Below are positions 6,881-16,138 of a DNA stretch of 64,000 bases, in pieces. The stretch lies in the NCBI RefSeq assembly GCF_001040705.1, contig NZ_CVQP01000010.1, positions 260,251 to 324,250 on the forward strand, read 5' to 3'. Position 1 is the first letter of the stretch. Each line of letters begins with the position of its first letter. Made by a program: the position numbers and the translations under genes. Source of the stretch: Rhodococcus sp. RD6.2 (GTDB taxonomy: Bacteria; Actinomycetota; Actinomycetes; Mycobacteriales; Mycobacteriaceae). The notes beneath the pieces were generated by a model. That model saw only the letters and a program-made list of their open reading frames with translations, had not been told where the DNA came from and did not search any database.

Positions 6881-8065
6881 ATGGAGCGCGACGAGAAGAT
6901 CAGGCTCACGCAGCGGCTCATCGCCCACGTGGACAACGACACCACCGACTACGCGGACGACCTGCTCCGCGTGCCGTTCTCGGTCTTCAACGACCCCGAG
7001 CTGGCGGCGAAGGAACGGGACGTCGTGCGGCGCTTCCCGCACATCGTGGCCCACGTCGACGAGCTGCAGAAGTCCGGTGACTTCCTCACCACCGAACTCA
7101 TCGGCACACCGCTGCTCGTCGTCAAGCAGAACGACGGCAGCGTCAAGGCCTTCTCCAACGTGTGCAGGCACCGAGGATCCAAGGTCGAGTTCGGTGAGTC
7201 GGGCTGCAAACGCGTCTTCGCCTGCCCGTACCACAACTGGTCCTACGGCAAGGACGGCGCGCTGCGCGGATTGCCGCACGCCGAGGGGTTCGACGGCATG
7301 GACCGCGGCGCGTACGGGCTGGTCGAGTTCCCGTGCGAGGTCCGGCACGGACTGGTCTGGGTGGTGCCGACGGTCGGCGCCGACCTCGACATCGCGTCGG
7401 TGCTCGGTGCCAAGCACGACGCCGAGGTCGCCGACACCGGCATGGCCGCCTCCTTCCAGGTGCGGAAGGAGACCTGGAAGCTGGACATGAACTGGAAGAT
7501 CGCCGTGGACGGCGTGCAGGACTCCTACCACCTCTGCCAGTTGCACACCAAGACCGTGTGCAACTACCTCGAGGGCAACATCACCGCGCTCGACGTGGTG
7601 GACCGGTCGTGGCGACTCGTGGTGGCGCGCAAGGCGATCACCGAGGTCCGCGATGCCGATCCGGACAGCTTCGACGTCCGCGACTACTCCCTCGCGAACT
7701 ACACGATCTACCCCGGAACCATGTTGGTCACAGAGCCGAATCACTTCGAGGTCTGGACCATCGTCCCCGACAAGGACGATCCGAACGTCAGCTACTGCAC
7801 CATCCGGTTGCTGTCCCCGAAGAAGCCGGAGACACCGCGCGAGGAGCGGATCCTGGAGAAGAACTGGGAACTGCTGATGGAGACTCTCCATGCCGAGGAC
7901 TGGTTCGTGACCAAGACCATCACCGACAACGCCGCGCACGGCCAGGTCGAGGAGCTGATCTACGGCCGAAACGAGTTGCCGGGACAGCTCTTCCACAACA
8001 TGGTCGCGGGCGACGTCGCCGAGCTCGACCGCGAGCGCGAGGCCCGGCTCGCGGCGTCGCGGTAG
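6881..8065 (+). CDS. Rieske non-heme iron oxygenase, large (alpha) subunit type
   Basis: The 394-residue protein has an N-terminal Rieske domain with C95-x-H97 (CRHRG) and C115-x2-H118 (CPYHNW) as [2Fe-2S] ligands. A catalytic domain follows in which His217 and His222 (DSYHLCQLH) should bind mononuclear iron together with a C-terminal acidic residue. Such enzymes hydroxylate aromatic or alicyclic acids with electrons from a reductase. No small subunit, ferredoxin or reductase gene is adjacent; the nearest reductase is at 52987. The ATG at 6881 is preferred, although a GTG six codons upstream is in frame. It heads an operon with a crotonase, a thioesterase and a CoA-transferase, so the substrate or product may be a CoA ester. 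It differs clearly from the Rieske protein at 44984. Confidence 0.9.
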   Translation: MERDEKIRLTQRLIAHVDNDTTDYADDLLRVPFSVFNDPELAAKERDVVRRFPHIVAHVDELQKSGDFLTTELIGTPLLVVKQNDGSVKAFSNVCRHRGSKVEFGESGCKRVFACPYHNWSYGKDGALRGLPHAEGFDGMDRGAYGLVEFPCEVRHGLVWVVPTVGADLDIASVLGAKHDAEVADTGMAASFQVRKETWKLDMNWKIAVDGVQDSYHLCQLHTKTVCNYLEGNITALDVVDRSWRLVVARKAITEVRDADPDSFDVRDYSLANYTIYPGTMLVTEPNHFEVWTIVPDKDDPNVSYCTIRLLSPKKPETPREERILEKNWELLMETLHAEDWFVTKTITDNAAHGQVEELIYGRNELPGQLFHNMVAGDVAELDREREARLAASR

Positions 8066-8071
8066 CCCCCG

Positions 8072-8836
8072 ATGACAGTCCTGCTCCGGGAGCATCCCGC
8101 ACCGGGTGTGCTCCGGTTGACCTTGAACCGTCCGCAGGTGCGCAACGCGATCTCGCTGTCGCTGCAGCGTGAGCTGGACGACGTGCTCGCCGAGGCCTCC
8201 CGCGACGACGCGGTGCGTGCCGTGATCGTCGCGGGCGCCGGCCCCGACGCCTTCTCGGCGGGGTACGACCTCTCCGAGCTCGCGGTGATGTCACCGGACG
8301 AGACCATGGCCGCGATGCTCGAACGGGAGGAACTGCTGTGGCGGTATCTCACGTTTCCGAAACCGATCGTCGCGGCCGTCGCCGGTGCAGCCCACGGTGC
8401 CGGCAACATCATCGCCGCAGCCTCGGACCTGCGGGTCGGCGGTCCCTCGACGCGTTTCACGATGAGCTCCGCCAAGTACGGCGGCGCGAACCTGACCTGG
8501 CTGCTGGACGGCCTGGTCGGAGCGGGCCAGGCGCGGGACCTGTTGATGACGTCGCGGACGGTCGACGGCGCCGAGGCCCACCGGATCGGTCTGCTCAGCC
8601 GCTTCGCCGAGGACGGGGAGGTCGGACAACTCGCGATCGACACGGCGACCCAACTCGCCGAGCAGCCGCCGGAGGGGCTGCGTGAGATCAAGGCGCTGCT
8701 ACTCGACGGGCCGGGCCGGGATCTGCGGGCCCGCTACGACCGGGAGAACTCCGTCGCCCGGACCACGCTGCGCCCGCGTCCGATCACCGACATGTTCTCC
8801 GGATTCTTCGCCCGACCGGGACGGACGGCGCGATGA
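8072..8836 (+). CDS. Enoyl-CoA hydratase/isomerase (crotonase) family protein
   Basis: This 254-residue crotonase-fold protein has the oxyanion-hole segments GYDLSEL (about 70-76) and AGAAHGAGN (about 107-115). At the positions where enoyl-CoA hydratases carry their two catalytic Glu residues, the sequence reads MSSAKYGGANLTWLL, without Glu. It may therefore be an isomerase, hydrolase or C-C lyase rather than a simple hydratase. It starts six bases after the Rieske gene and overlaps the next gene by four bases (ATGA), so it is translationally coupled in the operon. Confidence 0.85.
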   Translation: MTVLLREHPAPGVLRLTLNRPQVRNAISLSLQRELDDVLAEASRDDAVRAVIVAGAGPDAFSAGYDLSELAVMSPDETMAAMLEREELLWRYLTFPKPIVAAVAGAAHGAGNIIAAASDLRVGGPSTRFTMSSAKYGGANLTWLLDGLVGAGQARDLLMTSRTVDGAEAHRIGLLSRFAEDGEVGQLAIDTATQLAEQPPEGLREIKALLLDGPGRDLRARYDRENSVARTTLRPRPITDMFSGFFARPGRTAR

Positions 8837-9492
8837 CCGATCCGACCACCCTCGACATCTGGAACCCGGGCTGGCCGGATCCGTTTCGGCCGACTGTCGG
8901 CGCCGACGACGAGTACGCGGACCTCGTCGACGCGCTGCGCGAGGTCCAGGAAGCGGTGACGCGGAGTCGCCCGACACCCGAGGCGGCGGCGGAGGCCGCC
9001 GCCGCATTGCGGGTGGTCGCGCGGCGAATGCGGGAGTTCGAGGTCGACGAAGACGAGCAGATCGCCGGAAAGCGTTGGGAAACACCGGGGAAGGCACATT
9101 CACTCGCTCCAGTCCTGCACATCGACACCGTGACCGACACCGCCGCCACCGGACGCGTGACGGTGGGACGGTTCCACTCCGGCCGGTACGCGATGAACGG
9201 CGGGGTGACGCCGCTGATCTTCGACGAACTCCTCGCCCGCCTGGCGAACAGTGCCGGCCGGCCGTGGGGGCGCACCGCGTACCTCAACGTGAGCTTCCGT
9301 GCGCTCGCACCACTGCACACCGAACTGACGGTGACGGCCGAGCTGGTCAGACAGGAGGGTCGTAAGCGGTTCTTGCGCGGGGCCATGTACCACGGCGACG
9401 TCCTGGTCGCCGACGTGGAGGGACTGTGGGTGGAACTCAAACCCGAACAGACACAGAATATCTCGAAAGACCTGGAAGGACGTGAGCGATGA
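8833..9492 (+). CDS. PaaI-type hotdog thioesterase
   Basis: The 219-residue protein has a hotdog domain at about 95-205, with HSGRYAMNGGVTPLIFDELL. The HxGxxxNGG-like part corresponds to the active-site loop and helix of PaaI/4HBT acyl-CoA thioesterases. Residues 1-90 are a helical, acidic extension longer than in typical 140-residue PaaI proteins. It would hydrolyse a CoA ester produced by the pathway or rescue CoA from a dead-end intermediate. It overlaps both neighbours by four bases. Confidence 0.85.
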   Translation: MTDPTTLDIWNPGWPDPFRPTVGADDEYADLVDALREVQEAVTRSRPTPEAAAEAAAALRVVARRMREFEVDEDEQIAGKRWETPGKAHSLAPVLHIDTVTDTAATGRVTVGRFHSGRYAMNGGVTPLIFDELLARLANSAGRPWGRTAYLNVSFRALAPLHTELTVTAELVRQEGRKRFLRGAMYHGDVLVADVEGLWVELKPEQTQNISKDLEGRER

Positions 9493-10739
9493 GCGGGTTC
9501 TCGCTACTGGACGGGGTGCGCGTCCTCGAAGTCGCCCAACTGGCGCCGGCCTCGCTGGGCGGGCACCTCGCGGACCTCGGCGCCGAAGTGATCAAGGTGG
9601 AGTCGGGCCCGCTCGGCGACCCGGTCCGGGTCGGCGGCAGCCGGGCGATCGGCGACGCGGACGGACCCGCGTTCATGCATCTGCGGTGGAACCGCGGAAA
9701 GAAGTCCGTCGCGCTCGACCTGCGCAGCCCCGAGGGTAAGCAGGCGTTCCTCGACCTCGCCGGTTCGTGCGACGCCGTGATCGAGGGCATGCGCGGTGGC
9801 TACCTGGATTGGCTCGGAGTCGGCTACGAGCAACTGCGGCACGTGAATCCGAAGATCGTGCTGTGCACCGTGTCCGGTATGGGCACCGACGGGCCCTATC
9901 GTGTTCTCGGCACCGGCGGTCCGGTATTCGACGCGTACGCCGGGCTCCGTGAGGTGAGCACGCCGGCGGATCCCCCGACCGAGGGCATGGCGGGTTCCAC
10001 GACTCCGCCGATCGCGATGTACGCGCTCGGAGCGTACGGGGCGATGGGCCTGCTCGCCGCGCTGCACAAGGCGGGAGCCACCGGCGAGGGATGCCACGTC
10101 GAGGTGGCGGGTATCGACGTCGCGGCGGCGTGGATGCCGGATCTGGTGGATGCGGAGCTGAACAGGGATCGGTCGATTCCGCGTCCGACCTGGCTGCCGG
10201 ACGGGCGACTGCCCGACTGGCCGCGGCTCGAGGCGTATCGCACCAGCGACGGCGAGGCGATTCTGTTCGGGTCGCACGTGGAGAAGTTCTGGCACAACTT
10301 CCTCGTCGCGGTCGGGCGGGACGACCTGGTCGGCGTCGATCTCACCAGCACCGATGACGGTGCCGCCGCCCGCGCCGACCTGGTGTGGCGGGCGCTGACG
10401 GAGATCTTCGCGCAACGCACCCGCGCCGAGTGGGTGGGGTTGTTCCTCGAGCACGGCATCGCGGGCGGCCCGGTCAACACCGTGGCGGACATGCTCGCCG
10501 ATCCGCACTTCCGGGCGCGGGAGAACACCTACCGCGTCGACCACCCGGAGGCCGGTGAGCTCGAGTTCGTGGTCAGTCCGGTGCGCGTTGCCGGGGAGAA
10601 GTTCGCCCCCTCGCTGCCGCCTGCGGTTGGCGCGGACACCGCGGCGGTGCTGCGGTCGGTGGCGCATTACAACGATGGACAGATTGCCGCCGCGACCGAC
10701 CCGCGCGCCCCTCGAGTCGAGGCGTCGACCGCCGACTGA
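9489..10739 (+). CDS. Family III CoA-transferase (CaiB/BaiF) with atypical active site
   Basis: The 416-residue protein has the family III start (VRVLEVAQLAPASLGGHLADLGAEVIKVE) and the paired domains of formyl-CoA transferase and carnitine CoA-transferase. Such enzymes move CoA between carboxylic acids through an aspartyl anhydride. Aligned by hand on the conserved LLAAL helix, the position of the catalytic Asp reads Met177 (PPIAMYALG), so classical catalysis is doubtful. It overlaps the thioesterase gene by four bases and closes the Rieske operon ahead of a terminator. Confidence 0.85.
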   Translation: MSGFSLLDGVRVLEVAQLAPASLGGHLADLGAEVIKVESGPLGDPVRVGGSRAIGDADGPAFMHLRWNRGKKSVALDLRSPEGKQAFLDLAGSCDAVIEGMRGGYLDWLGVGYEQLRHVNPKIVLCTVSGMGTDGPYRVLGTGGPVFDAYAGLREVSTPADPPTEGMAGSTTPPIAMYALGAYGAMGLLAALHKAGATGEGCHVEVAGIDVAAAWMPDLVDAELNRDRSIPRPTWLPDGRLPDWPRLEAYRTSDGEAILFGSHVEKFWHNFLVAVGRDDLVGVDLTSTDDGAAARADLVWRALTEIFAQRTRAEWVGLFLEHGIAGGPVNTVADMLADPHFRARENTYRVDHPEAGELEFVVSPVRVAGEKFAPSLPPAVGADTAAVLRSVAHYNDGQIAAATDPRAPRVEASTAD

Positions 10740-10760
10740 CCCGGACGGGGGACCCGTACG

Positions 10761-10800
10761 AACGACGCCCACTCGAAACATTTTGCGTGGGTGTCGTTTT
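10761..10800 (+). terminator. Rho-independent-type terminator after the Rieske operon
   Basis: Arms at 10761-10772 and 10787-10798 pair in 11 of 12 positions around a 14-base loop and end in TTTT at 10797-10800. The site is 21 bases after the CoA-transferase stop. Confidence 0.7.
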
Positions 10801-10860
10801 CGTGTCTCGGTGCGGTCCGGTCGCCTGGGTTGAAAGTCCCGAATCGGGCATTGCGCCCTC

Positions 10861-10879
10861 TCCCTACAGCTGTTAGGTT
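10861..10879. promoter_or_regulatory. 19-bp operator-like palindrome, copy 2
   Basis: TCCCTACAGCTGTTAGGTT keeps the core CTA-N7-TAG and the right arm TTAGGTT of the shared pattern. It is 105 bases upstream of the acyl-CoA ligase that starts the molybdoenzyme operon. Confidence 0.55.
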
Positions 10880-10984
10880 TACGGCACGAAGTGAGGGTGA
10901 TCACACCACGTCGATGCTGCTGGCGAGCCGGGCGGCGACAACGCCGCCGGCCGACGACACGGCACTTGAACACAAGGAGCACAG

Positions 10985-12526
10985 ATGAATCTCGCGGACC
11001 TGACCCGGTTCTGGGGCAAGACGCGTTCGCAGCAGCAGGCGATCGTGTTCGGGGACACGTCGCAGACTTGGGGCGAGGTCGACGCGATCACCGACGCGCT
11101 CGCGCGCGGTCTGGCGGCCCGAGGTGTCCGCAAGGGTGACCGGGTCTCGGTCATGATGCTCAACCGCCCCGAACTCGCCCACGTCATCCTCGCGACGCTC
11201 AAGCTCGGCGCCATCAGCGTCCCGCTCAACTTCCGGCTGACGGCCAAGGAGCTGGCCCCGATGGTGGTCGACTCCGCTCCGCGCGTGGTGATCGTCGAGG
11301 ACGACTTCGCGCCGCTTCTCGAGGTGGCCGCCGAGCAGGTGGAGTTCGAGACCTACTCCATCGGCGGCAGCACCCACCCGCCCTACGAGCGACTGATCGA
11401 TCCGGGTACCGCGCCCGTCGTCGCCATCGACGCCGACGACCCCGGCTTCATCTGCTACACCTCCGGCACCACCGGAGTGCAGAAGGGGGCCCTCATCACC
11501 CATCGCAACGCGATGACTCCGGGCATCTCGCAGTCGATCACCTTCGGCTTCTCGTCCCGGGACCGGGTGCTCTGCTCGGCTCCGCTCGTGTACACCGGCT
11601 CGGTCCTGTCGATCTTCATGCAGCTCGTCGTGGTTCCCGGCGCGACGATGGTGCTGCTGCGCGAGTACGACCCCGAGATCGCCCTCGACACCTTCGAGCG
11701 CGAACAGATCACCGCCACGACCACCGTCCCGGTGATCTGGGAGCGGATGACGATGCTGCCCGACTTCGGCACCCGCACGCTCGCGAAGTTCACGTTCGCC
11801 GGGACGGGCGGCGCACCGGTCAGCCTGGACCTGCTCGACTTCTACCGCTCGCACGGCATCCCGCTCACCCAGTGCTACGGCCTGACCGAGGCGTCCGGCA
11901 TGGTGTCGACCCTCGCGTACGAGGACGCCCTGTCCCGCCCCGGCTTCGCCGGGCTCCCGCTGGTCGGCACCCACGTCCGGATCGGGGATCCCGACGTGGA
12001 CACCCCGGCGGGCGAGGTCGGCGAGATCCTGGTCCGCGGAGAGCACGTCCTGCGGGAGTACTGGAACAAGCCCGAGGCCACCGCGGCGACCCTGGTCGAC
12101 GGGTGGCTCCGCACGGGCGACCTCGGCATGCAGGACGAGGGCGGCTTCCTCAAGATCGTCGATCGCAGCAAGGACATGCTCATCTCCGGTGGGCTGAACG
12201 TCTATCCGGCCGAGATCGAAAAGGCCCTGCACGGCATCGAGGGTCTGGTGGACCTCGCCGTCATCGGCGTCAAGGACGACCGCTGGGGCGAGGTCCCGAT
12301 GGTGGTGTTCCACAGCGAGCGCCCCGCCGCCGAGATCGTCGCCGACATCTCCGCCGTCGCCGGCGAGAACCTCGCGAAGTTCAAGCGCCCCAAGCACGCC
12401 GTCGCACTCGGCGAACCCCTGCCCCGCACCTTCTCCGGCAAGCTCGCCAAGCCGTCTCTGCGCCAACGCTTCCCCGAGGTGCCCGTCGACGCCCTCGCGG
12501 TCGACGGCACCGCTGCGCCCGCCTGA
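10985..12526 (+). CDS. Class I acyl-CoA ligase (AMP-forming)
   Basis: The 513-residue ANL-superfamily enzyme activates a carboxylic acid with ATP and CoA. The P-loop-like motif YTSGTTGVQKG is at 158-168, the adenine-binding region QCYGLTEASG is in the middle, and the hinge and A8 loop follow in DLGMQDEGGFLKIVDRSKDM and SGGLNVYPAEIE. The catalytic Lys of SGKLAK is at about 486. AAGGAG lies seven bases before the ATG. It heads an operon with an aromatic-acid-type carrier and three molybdoenzymes, so its substrate is probably the imported acid. A 19-bp operator-like site lies upstream. Confidence 0.92.
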   Translation: MNLADLTRFWGKTRSQQQAIVFGDTSQTWGEVDAITDALARGLAARGVRKGDRVSVMMLNRPELAHVILATLKLGAISVPLNFRLTAKELAPMVVDSAPRVVIVEDDFAPLLEVAAEQVEFETYSIGGSTHPPYERLIDPGTAPVVAIDADDPGFICYTSGTTGVQKGALITHRNAMTPGISQSITFGFSSRDRVLCSAPLVYTGSVLSIFMQLVVVPGATMVLLREYDPEIALDTFEREQITATTTVPVIWERMTMLPDFGTRTLAKFTFAGTGGAPVSLDLLDFYRSHGIPLTQCYGLTEASGMVSTLAYEDALSRPGFAGLPLVGTHVRIGDPDVDTPAGEVGEILVRGEHVLREYWNKPEATAATLVDGWLRTGDLGMQDEGGFLKIVDRSKDMLISGGLNVYPAEIEKALHGIEGLVDLAVIGVKDDRWGEVPMVVFHSERPAAEIVADISAVAGENLAKFKRPKHAVALGEPLPRTFSGKLAKPSLRQRFPEVPVDALAVDGTAAPA

Positions 12527-12587
12527 GCCAGGACAGGTCTCCCAAGGCGCGAACCCTCATCCACTGCAGTTCCCCCTCCCGAGAGGA

Positions 12588-14000
12588 ATGCACGTCGTGG
12601 CCCGAGCTCGTGAAGTCAACATCTCCCAACTCATCGACACCGCACCGGTGTCGGCCCTCCAGAAGCGCGCCATCGCACTGTGTCTGGCGCTCGCCGTCCT
12701 CGACGGCATGGACGCCCAGCTGATCGGCTTCGCGATTCCCGCGCTGTCCGAGGACTGGGGACTGTCCAAGGCGTCGTTCGGGCTGCTGCTGGCGCTCAGT
12801 AGCGGCGCGATGGTCGTGGGCAGCCTGCTGTTCGGTCCAGTCGCCGACCGGTGGGGCAGGCGCCGGGTCATCCTCGTGTGCACCGTGCTGTTCTCGGTGT
12901 TCACCCTGGCGTCCGCGTTCGCGCCGTCGATGGGTGTGCTGATCGTGCTGCGCATCCTCGCGGGAATCGGCCTGGGCGGAGTCACCCCGAACCTGATCGC
13001 CCTCACCAGCGAGTACAGCCCGGCACGCAGCCGCGCCACCCTGGTCACCATCGTCGTCGCGGGCATGTCCCTCGGCGGCTTCCTCGGCGGACTCGCTGCC
13101 GCGCAACTCATCCCGGCGTACGGCTGGCAGTCGATCTTCGTCGCCGGTGGCGTCCTCCCGCTGATCGCGGCGGCGTTCGCCTGGCGATGGCTGCCGGAGT
13201 CGGGCAAGTTCCTCGCCGCACGCGGCGACCACGACGCCGTGTCGAAGATCGTCGCGGCGATCTCCCCGCAGACCGACCTCTCCGACGAGGTTCGGTTCAC
13301 CCAGGACTCGGTGGCCGAGACGAAGTCGCCGGTGCGGGAGCTCTTCGCGGGTGGACGGGCAGTGGACACCGGTCTGCTCTGGATGGTCTTCGTCGTCAAC
13401 TTCCTGGTGATCTACTTCCTGTTCGGATGGATGCCGACGCTGTTCAGCGAGGCGGGTCAGAGCTCGTCGAACGCCATCCTGGCGGCCGCCCTGTTCAACC
13501 TCGGTGGCATGGCGGGTGCCCTGTCGGTCGGCCGCATCACCGATCGTGTCGCCGCGGCATGGGGTCCGTCCGGCGGCCCCCGCGCGGCCTATGCGGTGGT
13601 CATGGCGGGCTACAGCATCGGAGCGCTGTTCATCGGCGCGGTGGCGATGTCGCTCGCCAACTCCACACTGCTGCTCGTCGCGATCTGTGTGGTCGGGTTC
13701 GGCATCTCCGGCAGTTCGGCGGGCATCATCGCTATCGCGGCGTCCATCTACCCGGTGGCCGCGAGGTCGACCGGCATCGGCTGGGCCATGGGTGTCGGGC
13801 GCATCGGGTCCATTGTGGGTCCGACCGTCGGTGCCGCCCTGATCGCGGCGGGCATGGACGCCCGCACGATCTTCCTGCTGATGATCGTGCCGACGGGACT
13901 CGCGGTCCTGACCCTGGGGGTGCTGCTGCTGCGCGAGCGTCGCCGTGACCGAGTCGTGGACGTCGCCGCACCCGCGGCCGTCGCCGTCGCGGTGGACTGA
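12588..14000 (+). CDS. MFS transporter, aromatic acid:H+ symporter (AAHS) type
   Basis: The 470-residue protein has about 12 membrane helices. It carries the AAHS-type helix-1 motif with acidic residues (LDGMDAQLIGFAIP), the MFS loop motif GPVADRWGRRR, and a second copy, GRITDRV, between helices 8 and 9. Characterised members such as PcaK and BenK import aromatic acids with protons, so this is the best substrate clue for the operon. It lies 61 bases after the ligase and six before the first molybdoenzyme. The ATG at 12588 follows GAGAGG; a GTG at 12597 is possible. Confidence 0.88.
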   Translation: MHVVARAREVNISQLIDTAPVSALQKRAIALCLALAVLDGMDAQLIGFAIPALSEDWGLSKASFGLLLALSSGAMVVGSLLFGPVADRWGRRRVILVCTVLFSVFTLASAFAPSMGVLIVLRILAGIGLGGVTPNLIALTSEYSPARSRATLVTIVVAGMSLGGFLGGLAAAQLIPAYGWQSIFVAGGVLPLIAAAFAWRWLPESGKFLAARGDHDAVSKIVAAISPQTDLSDEVRFTQDSVAETKSPVRELFAGGRAVDTGLLWMVFVVNFLVIYFLFGWMPTLFSEAGQSSSNAILAAALFNLGGMAGALSVGRITDRVAAAWGPSGGPRAAYAVVMAGYSIGALFIGAVAMSLANSTLLLVAICVVGFGISGSSAGIIAIAASIYPVAARSTGIGWAMGVGRIGSIVGPTVGAALIAAGMDARTIFLLMIVPTGLAVLTLGVLLLRERRRDRVVDVAAPAAVAVAVD

Positions 14001-14005
14001 GCGCC

Positions 14006-16138
14006 GTGCGATCCGCCACGTCCCGCCGGACGTCGTACTGCAGACTGTGCGCGTCCTCGTGCGGCGTCCTCCTCGACGTCGAGGACGGGCGGATCGCGCG
14101 GGTGCTCGGCGACGCCCACCATCCAATCTCCGGCGGCTACACCTGCCCGAAGGGGCGCCGCGGCGGCGACCTCGTCCACGGACCGGACCGGCTCACCACG
14201 TCGATGCGGCGCACGCCCGACGGATCACACGAGCCGGTACCGGTGTCGCGGGCCGTCACCGAGATCGCGGCTCGCCTGCGCACCGTCGTCGACCGTCACG
14301 GACCGGATGCGGTGGCGCTGTTCATGGGGACCCAGCAGAACTTCGCCGCCCTCACTCCGCCGATGGTCCGGGCCTGGTTCAAGGGCACCGGTTCGCACAA
14401 GCTGTTCTCCACCATGACCATCGACCAGTCCGCGAAATGGGTTGTCGCCGAGCGAATGGGCACCTACCTCGGGGGCAGGCAACGGTTCGAGGACGCCGAC
14501 GTGTGGCTGCTCGCCGGTACCAACCCGGTCGTCTCCGGCAACGGCGGTGACGGGGACGGCGCGGTGGTCCAGAACCCGTCCGTCACGCTGCGCGCGGCAC
14601 GCGAGCGGGGTCTGCAGCTGATCGTCGTCGATCCGCGGCGCACCGAGACCGCCGCCCTGGCCGACGTGCACCTGGCTCCGCGGCCGGGAACGGACGCGGT
14701 GTTGTTCGCGGGCCTGCTCCACGTGGTCCTCACCGAGGGACTCCACGACGATGAGTTCTGTCGCCGGTACACCGCCGATCTGGACCTGCTCGTGGACGCG
14801 GTCTCCGTCGTGACTCCCGCTGTCGTACAGCGTGTCTGCGGTGTGTCCGCCGACCTGCTGCGACACGCGGCGCGGGTGTTCGCCGGAGGTCGTCGAGGCA
14901 TGGCGACCAGTGGAACCGGCCTGTGCATGGGGCCCCACTCGAATCTCGCGGAGCATCTCGTCGCCGCCCTGAACGTGGTGTGCGGGAGGTACCTGCGGGA
15001 GGGGGAGCGGGCCGACGACCGCGCCGTCCTGACCCGGTACGTGCCTGCCCGCGCGGAGGTCGCGCCGCCGTCCCGGTCCTACGAGCACGGCTACCGCAGC
15101 CGCATCGGTGGGGTGCGGGCGATCCGCGGTGAACTGCCGTCCGGCATCCTCGCCGACGAGATCCTCGACCCCGGACCCGACCGGATCCGGGCGCTCGTCG
15201 TCTCCGGCGGCAATCCCGCCGCGGCGCTGCCGGATCGCGCGAAGGCGCTGCGCGCGTTGCGATCCCTGGACCTGCTGGTGTGCGTCGACCCACGCATGTC
15301 CGACACCGCGCGACTCGCCGACTACGTGATCGCCCCGACCGTCATGTACGAACGCGCCGACCACACCGCCATCATGGAACCCTTCTTTCCGCGCCGGTTC
15401 GCGCAGTTCACGCCTCCGGTCGTGACGCCGCCGCCCGGTGTGGTCGACGACTGGCGGTTCTTCCTCGACCTCGCTGCCGCGTCCGGGCAGCCGGTCAAGT
15501 TCGCCGGCCGCATTCTCGATCCCGCCGCGCCGCCGACCTCCGAGCAGTTGCTGGCGATGACGGCCGAACGAGGACGCGTGCCGTTCGCCGACCTGGTGAC
15601 CGCCCGCCACGGGCAGCTCGCCGGGGACAGCGGCGCCCTGGTCGGCCCGCCCGACCCCGGCGCCGCCGGGCATCGTCTGGTGACGATGCCCGACGACGTG
15701 CGTGCCGAACTGGGTGCCGCGCTGACGGAAGTCACAGTCACGCAGAGGTTTCCGATGCTCCTCACGGTTCGTCGGATCCGCGAGGCCGTGAACTCCACGG
15801 GAACCCGCGTTCCCGGACTCGTTCGGGGTGGAACCAATCCCGCGAGCATGCACCCCGACGACCTCGCCGCTCTGGGTGTCGCCGACGGGCAGCAGGTGAC
15901 CGTGCACTCGGCATCCGGACGGCTTCGCGCGACAGCGAAGGCCGATCCCACCCTCGCGCGGGGAACCGTGTCGATGACGCACTGCTTCGGCAGTGTCGAC
16001 CCCGGCGACGACGTCGGAGTGAATGTCAACGCGCTCACCGGAACCCGTGACGGTGTCCAGACGATCAACGCAATGCCGACGATGACCGCCGTTCCCGTGA
16101 CGGTCGGGCCGGCCGCACCCGAGGAGGAGTCGCGATGA
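14006..16138 (+). CDS. Molybdopterin-dependent oxidoreductase 1 (DMSO reductase superfamily)
   Basis: The 710-residue protein begins with a [4Fe-4S] motif, C12-x2-C15-x3-C19 and C47 (YTCPKG). The bis-pterin-binding domains follow, and the C-terminal molybdopterin dinucleotide-binding domain includes MHPDDLAALGVADGQQVTV. No twin-arginine signal is seen, so it should be cytoplasmic. In the block where relatives place the molybdenum ligand the sequence reads STMTIDQSAKW, with no Cys; a Ser or Asp ligand, or a ligand elsewhere, must be assumed. The GTG start is six bases after the carrier stop, and the gene overlaps the next paralogue by four bases. The reaction is unknown. Confidence 0.88.
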   Translation: MRSATSRRTSYCRLCASSCGVLLDVEDGRIARVLGDAHHPISGGYTCPKGRRGGDLVHGPDRLTTSMRRTPDGSHEPVPVSRAVTEIAARLRTVVDRHGPDAVALFMGTQQNFAALTPPMVRAWFKGTGSHKLFSTMTIDQSAKWVVAERMGTYLGGRQRFEDADVWLLAGTNPVVSGNGGDGDGAVVQNPSVTLRAARERGLQLIVVDPRRTETAALADVHLAPRPGTDAVLFAGLLHVVLTEGLHDDEFCRRYTADLDLLVDAVSVVTPAVVQRVCGVSADLLRHAARVFAGGRRGMATSGTGLCMGPHSNLAEHLVAALNVVCGRYLREGERADDRAVLTRYVPARAEVAPPSRSYEHGYRSRIGGVRAIRGELPSGILADEILDPGPDRIRALVVSGGNPAAALPDRAKALRALRSLDLLVCVDPRMSDTARLADYVIAPTVMYERADHTAIMEPFFPRRFAQFTPPVVTPPPGVVDDWRFFLDLAAASGQPVKFAGRILDPAAPPTSEQLLAMTAERGRVPFADLVTARHGQLAGDSGALVGPPDPGAAGHRLVTMPDDVRAELGAALTEVTVTQRFPMLLTVRRIREAVNSTGTRVPGLVRGGTNPASMHPDDLAALGVADGQQVTVHSASGRLRATAKADPTLARGTVSMTHCFGSVDPGDDVGVNVNALTGTRDGVQTINAMPTMTAVPVTVGPAAPEEESR

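Noticed and set aside
10901-12466. Open frame of 521 codons on the minus strand over the first acyl-CoA ligase
   Set aside because: The plus-strand gene has all ANL motifs. The minus frame has none.
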